In this document: positions 62,531 through 64,000 of the stretch, in pieces
Layout of the letters: every line of letters begins with the position of its first letter
How positions within the stretch are numbered: the stretch's first letter is position 1
Source of the DNA: Luidia sarsii
Lineage: Eukaryota > Echinodermata > Asteroidea > Paxillosida > Luidiidae
Length of the DNA: 64,000 nt
Direction: 5' to 3'
Assembly: GCA_949987565.1 (NCBI GenBank)
Contig: OX465117.1
Span: 644,776-708,775, forward strand
Made by a program: the position numbers and the translations under genes
Notes under the pieces: model-generated
The model's input: only the letters and a program-made list of their open reading frames with translations
Database searches by the model: none
What the model was told of the DNA's origin: nothing

Positions 62531-64000
62531 TTGAATTACGATGAATTCAAAGATTTAGTGAGATGAATGATGCTCGGATAGCACGCGATTAAGTTTCCCC
62601 GCATTAAATAAAGCTGATATCTGTATCCTTAGAAATATAAGATCATTGAGTATAAATTGTCCCATTACTTTTTTATTACTAAAATAAATGTCCCTTATTG
62701 GACACCGTAGGAACGCCACCAAAAAGAAACAGCCTAATATATAGACAGTAATTATGATTCCTTACCTTTCTCTGTGAGGACTACCTCGTTAATGTACTTT
62801 TGAGTTCACCCCGCAGGTAGTACTGTAGATATCACTACGATTATGTCGCATTCACCACATTTCTAATAATTGATAACATTTCCCATACCTATACACGCTT
62901 CGGTGAATTAGGGGAAAGAATTTCCTTTTTACTCGGGCTAGGGTTTGGGCCCTGACTTCATTGCTACACCTGTCATAATTCCACAGATAATGAACAGAAG
63001 ACATCTTCCACTTGAAAACAATGTATTTCAAGTGGAAAATAAGAATCTTCGAAATCGGCGATAAAAGATTTCACCTATTCAGGATTCGAGTGATGGGATT
63101 AACCTCGACACCAAGACTTATCAATATTACTGCAAAAGGTCATAGTTATTGAGCACATTTAATCAACAAATGTAGGTTTCCGATGCTGCATGACGTTAAA
63201 TGGTACAAAGATGTAGATGCTGGGACAATCGACATCACGCGTGGACTATGAGCCAACTGCCAACTAGGATTGTAATGACAGCTTGAAGGCGTCTCGCCTG
63301 TACACTCACATCATATCGACGCCCACTTGGTTTGTACGTTGTCAGCATCGGGTTACACAGCGACCGTGCAAACAAGTTATTCTCCGACCATTAAGGCCGG
63401 TAACTCTATATGATTTGTTGTAAACCTTGGGTTCCACTGCGGCGTATCCATGCTAGAATCTGAAAGGTCGGCTAAAGCCGAGCAGAAATACAACAATGTT
63501 GTTCAGGTGGGCTCCGATGAGTTGCCTTTTGGATGGCAATCTGTTTGTTGGATTATTCGGGATGCGCTTTGTCAGCGGCAGTTAGTTCTAGCTGGAGCCC
63601 CTCATAGTATTTTGATTGCTGAAGTGGTTAGTGTCTCTTCGTATGTGGCAGATTGTTCCCTCTTATCGTGCTGTTATATGAATGATTCAGCTCCGTTGAT
63701 TGTGGTGATGGGATGATTTGAGGTTTAGCTGCAAATAATTTGATCATTGAATGGAAATAAAACTAAGTCAAACCTTCTTCTAATGGAAGCATTTAGTGTT
63801 GCTCTTAGGTATCAGTAAGTAATCGCTAAGATGCTTCCTAAACTCTTTCATCGCATCGCGCAGAAAAGGGGAAATTAAGCGTCTTTAGGCATCAAGTGAG
63901 GCCCATGTTTTCCACTTTGAAAGCTGTTCTTGCAAGGTATTGGAGGATTGGCGATTTGGTGTCATTTATCATAATAATTACTTTAAGATTGAAGCATAAA
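62531..64000. other. Unannotated right end of the window
   Basis: An 88-codon plus frame (63450-63716, containing DELPFGWQSVCWIIRDALC) is the only candidate. It has no recognised domain and may be chance. Confidence 0.3.

Overview
This is eukaryotic DNA, about 60% AT, with almost no conventional coding content. Repeats dominate: interspersed transposon remnants, microsatellites and minisatellites, tRNA-derived SINE fragments and palindromic MITE-like elements. Intron-exon signals, Penelope-like (PLE) and non-LTR retroelement remnants, and tRNA-headed SINEs point to a metazoan. The repeat style and scattered GCGCCCTCT motifs suggest a non-vertebrate deuterostome (echinoderm or hemichordate). 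That placement is a low-confidence guess and no species can be named from sequence alone.

The one gene model I can assemble lies at 51,977-55,241 on the plus strand. Three exons with compatible splice phases encode a 117-residue secreted, cysteine-containing protein of unknown family. Its introns hold palindromic ribozyme repeats and a MITE. A TATA-box promoter with a first exon ending in a strong splice donor sits at about 16.97-17.23 kb. Weaker promoter-like segments lie near 37.5 and 45.5 kb. Long reading frames elsewhere are mostly translations of microsatellites or chance.

The main theme of the window is hammerhead-ribozyme-like sequence. Family 1 has more than fifteen copies, from 0.4 to 62.4 kb. 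Each has stem I GCCT/AGGC, a degenerate TTGAGAA core, a GGTCCT/AGGATC stem II, and GAAAC then GTC. Two copies (14.0-14.5 and 19.4-19.7 kb) lie directly downstream of the C-terminal end of a Penelope-like GIY-YIG endonuclease, which identifies the family as PLE 3' ends. Family 2 has four motifs with a consensus core (CTGATGA or CTGAAGA), and its element ends in CACCATG and CCGCAAACC motifs. Several copies are head-to-head inverted pairs (5.4, 23.4, 34.2, 52.9, 53.8, 58.2-58.4 and 62.2-62.4 kb), always with the minus-strand copy first. Shorter foldbacks that have lost the ribozyme centre lie at 47.4 and 49.3 kb.

A separate MITE family of about 250 bp, with TGTGACCCGGCACA termini, has seven copies, one of them a longer 463-bp form. 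Other repeats are a perfect 42-bp inverted repeat at 44.3 kb, a 22-bp perfect hairpin inside a larger foldback at 11.1 kb, an inverted pair of an unnamed repeat at 12 and 22 kb, and a non-LTR retrotransposon 3' end at 46.1-46.3 kb with a (GAACA)n tail. Large arrays include a 1,152-bp TCTCGT/TCTCGC hexamer block satellite (7.4-8.5 kb), a GTCCCA/GTCCCT mixed hexamer array (38.5-39.3 kb), a GGATG/GGATA pentamer (27.5-27.9 kb), and long purine/pyrimidine tracts. The remaining sequence is ordinary non-coding DNA in which I see no genes.
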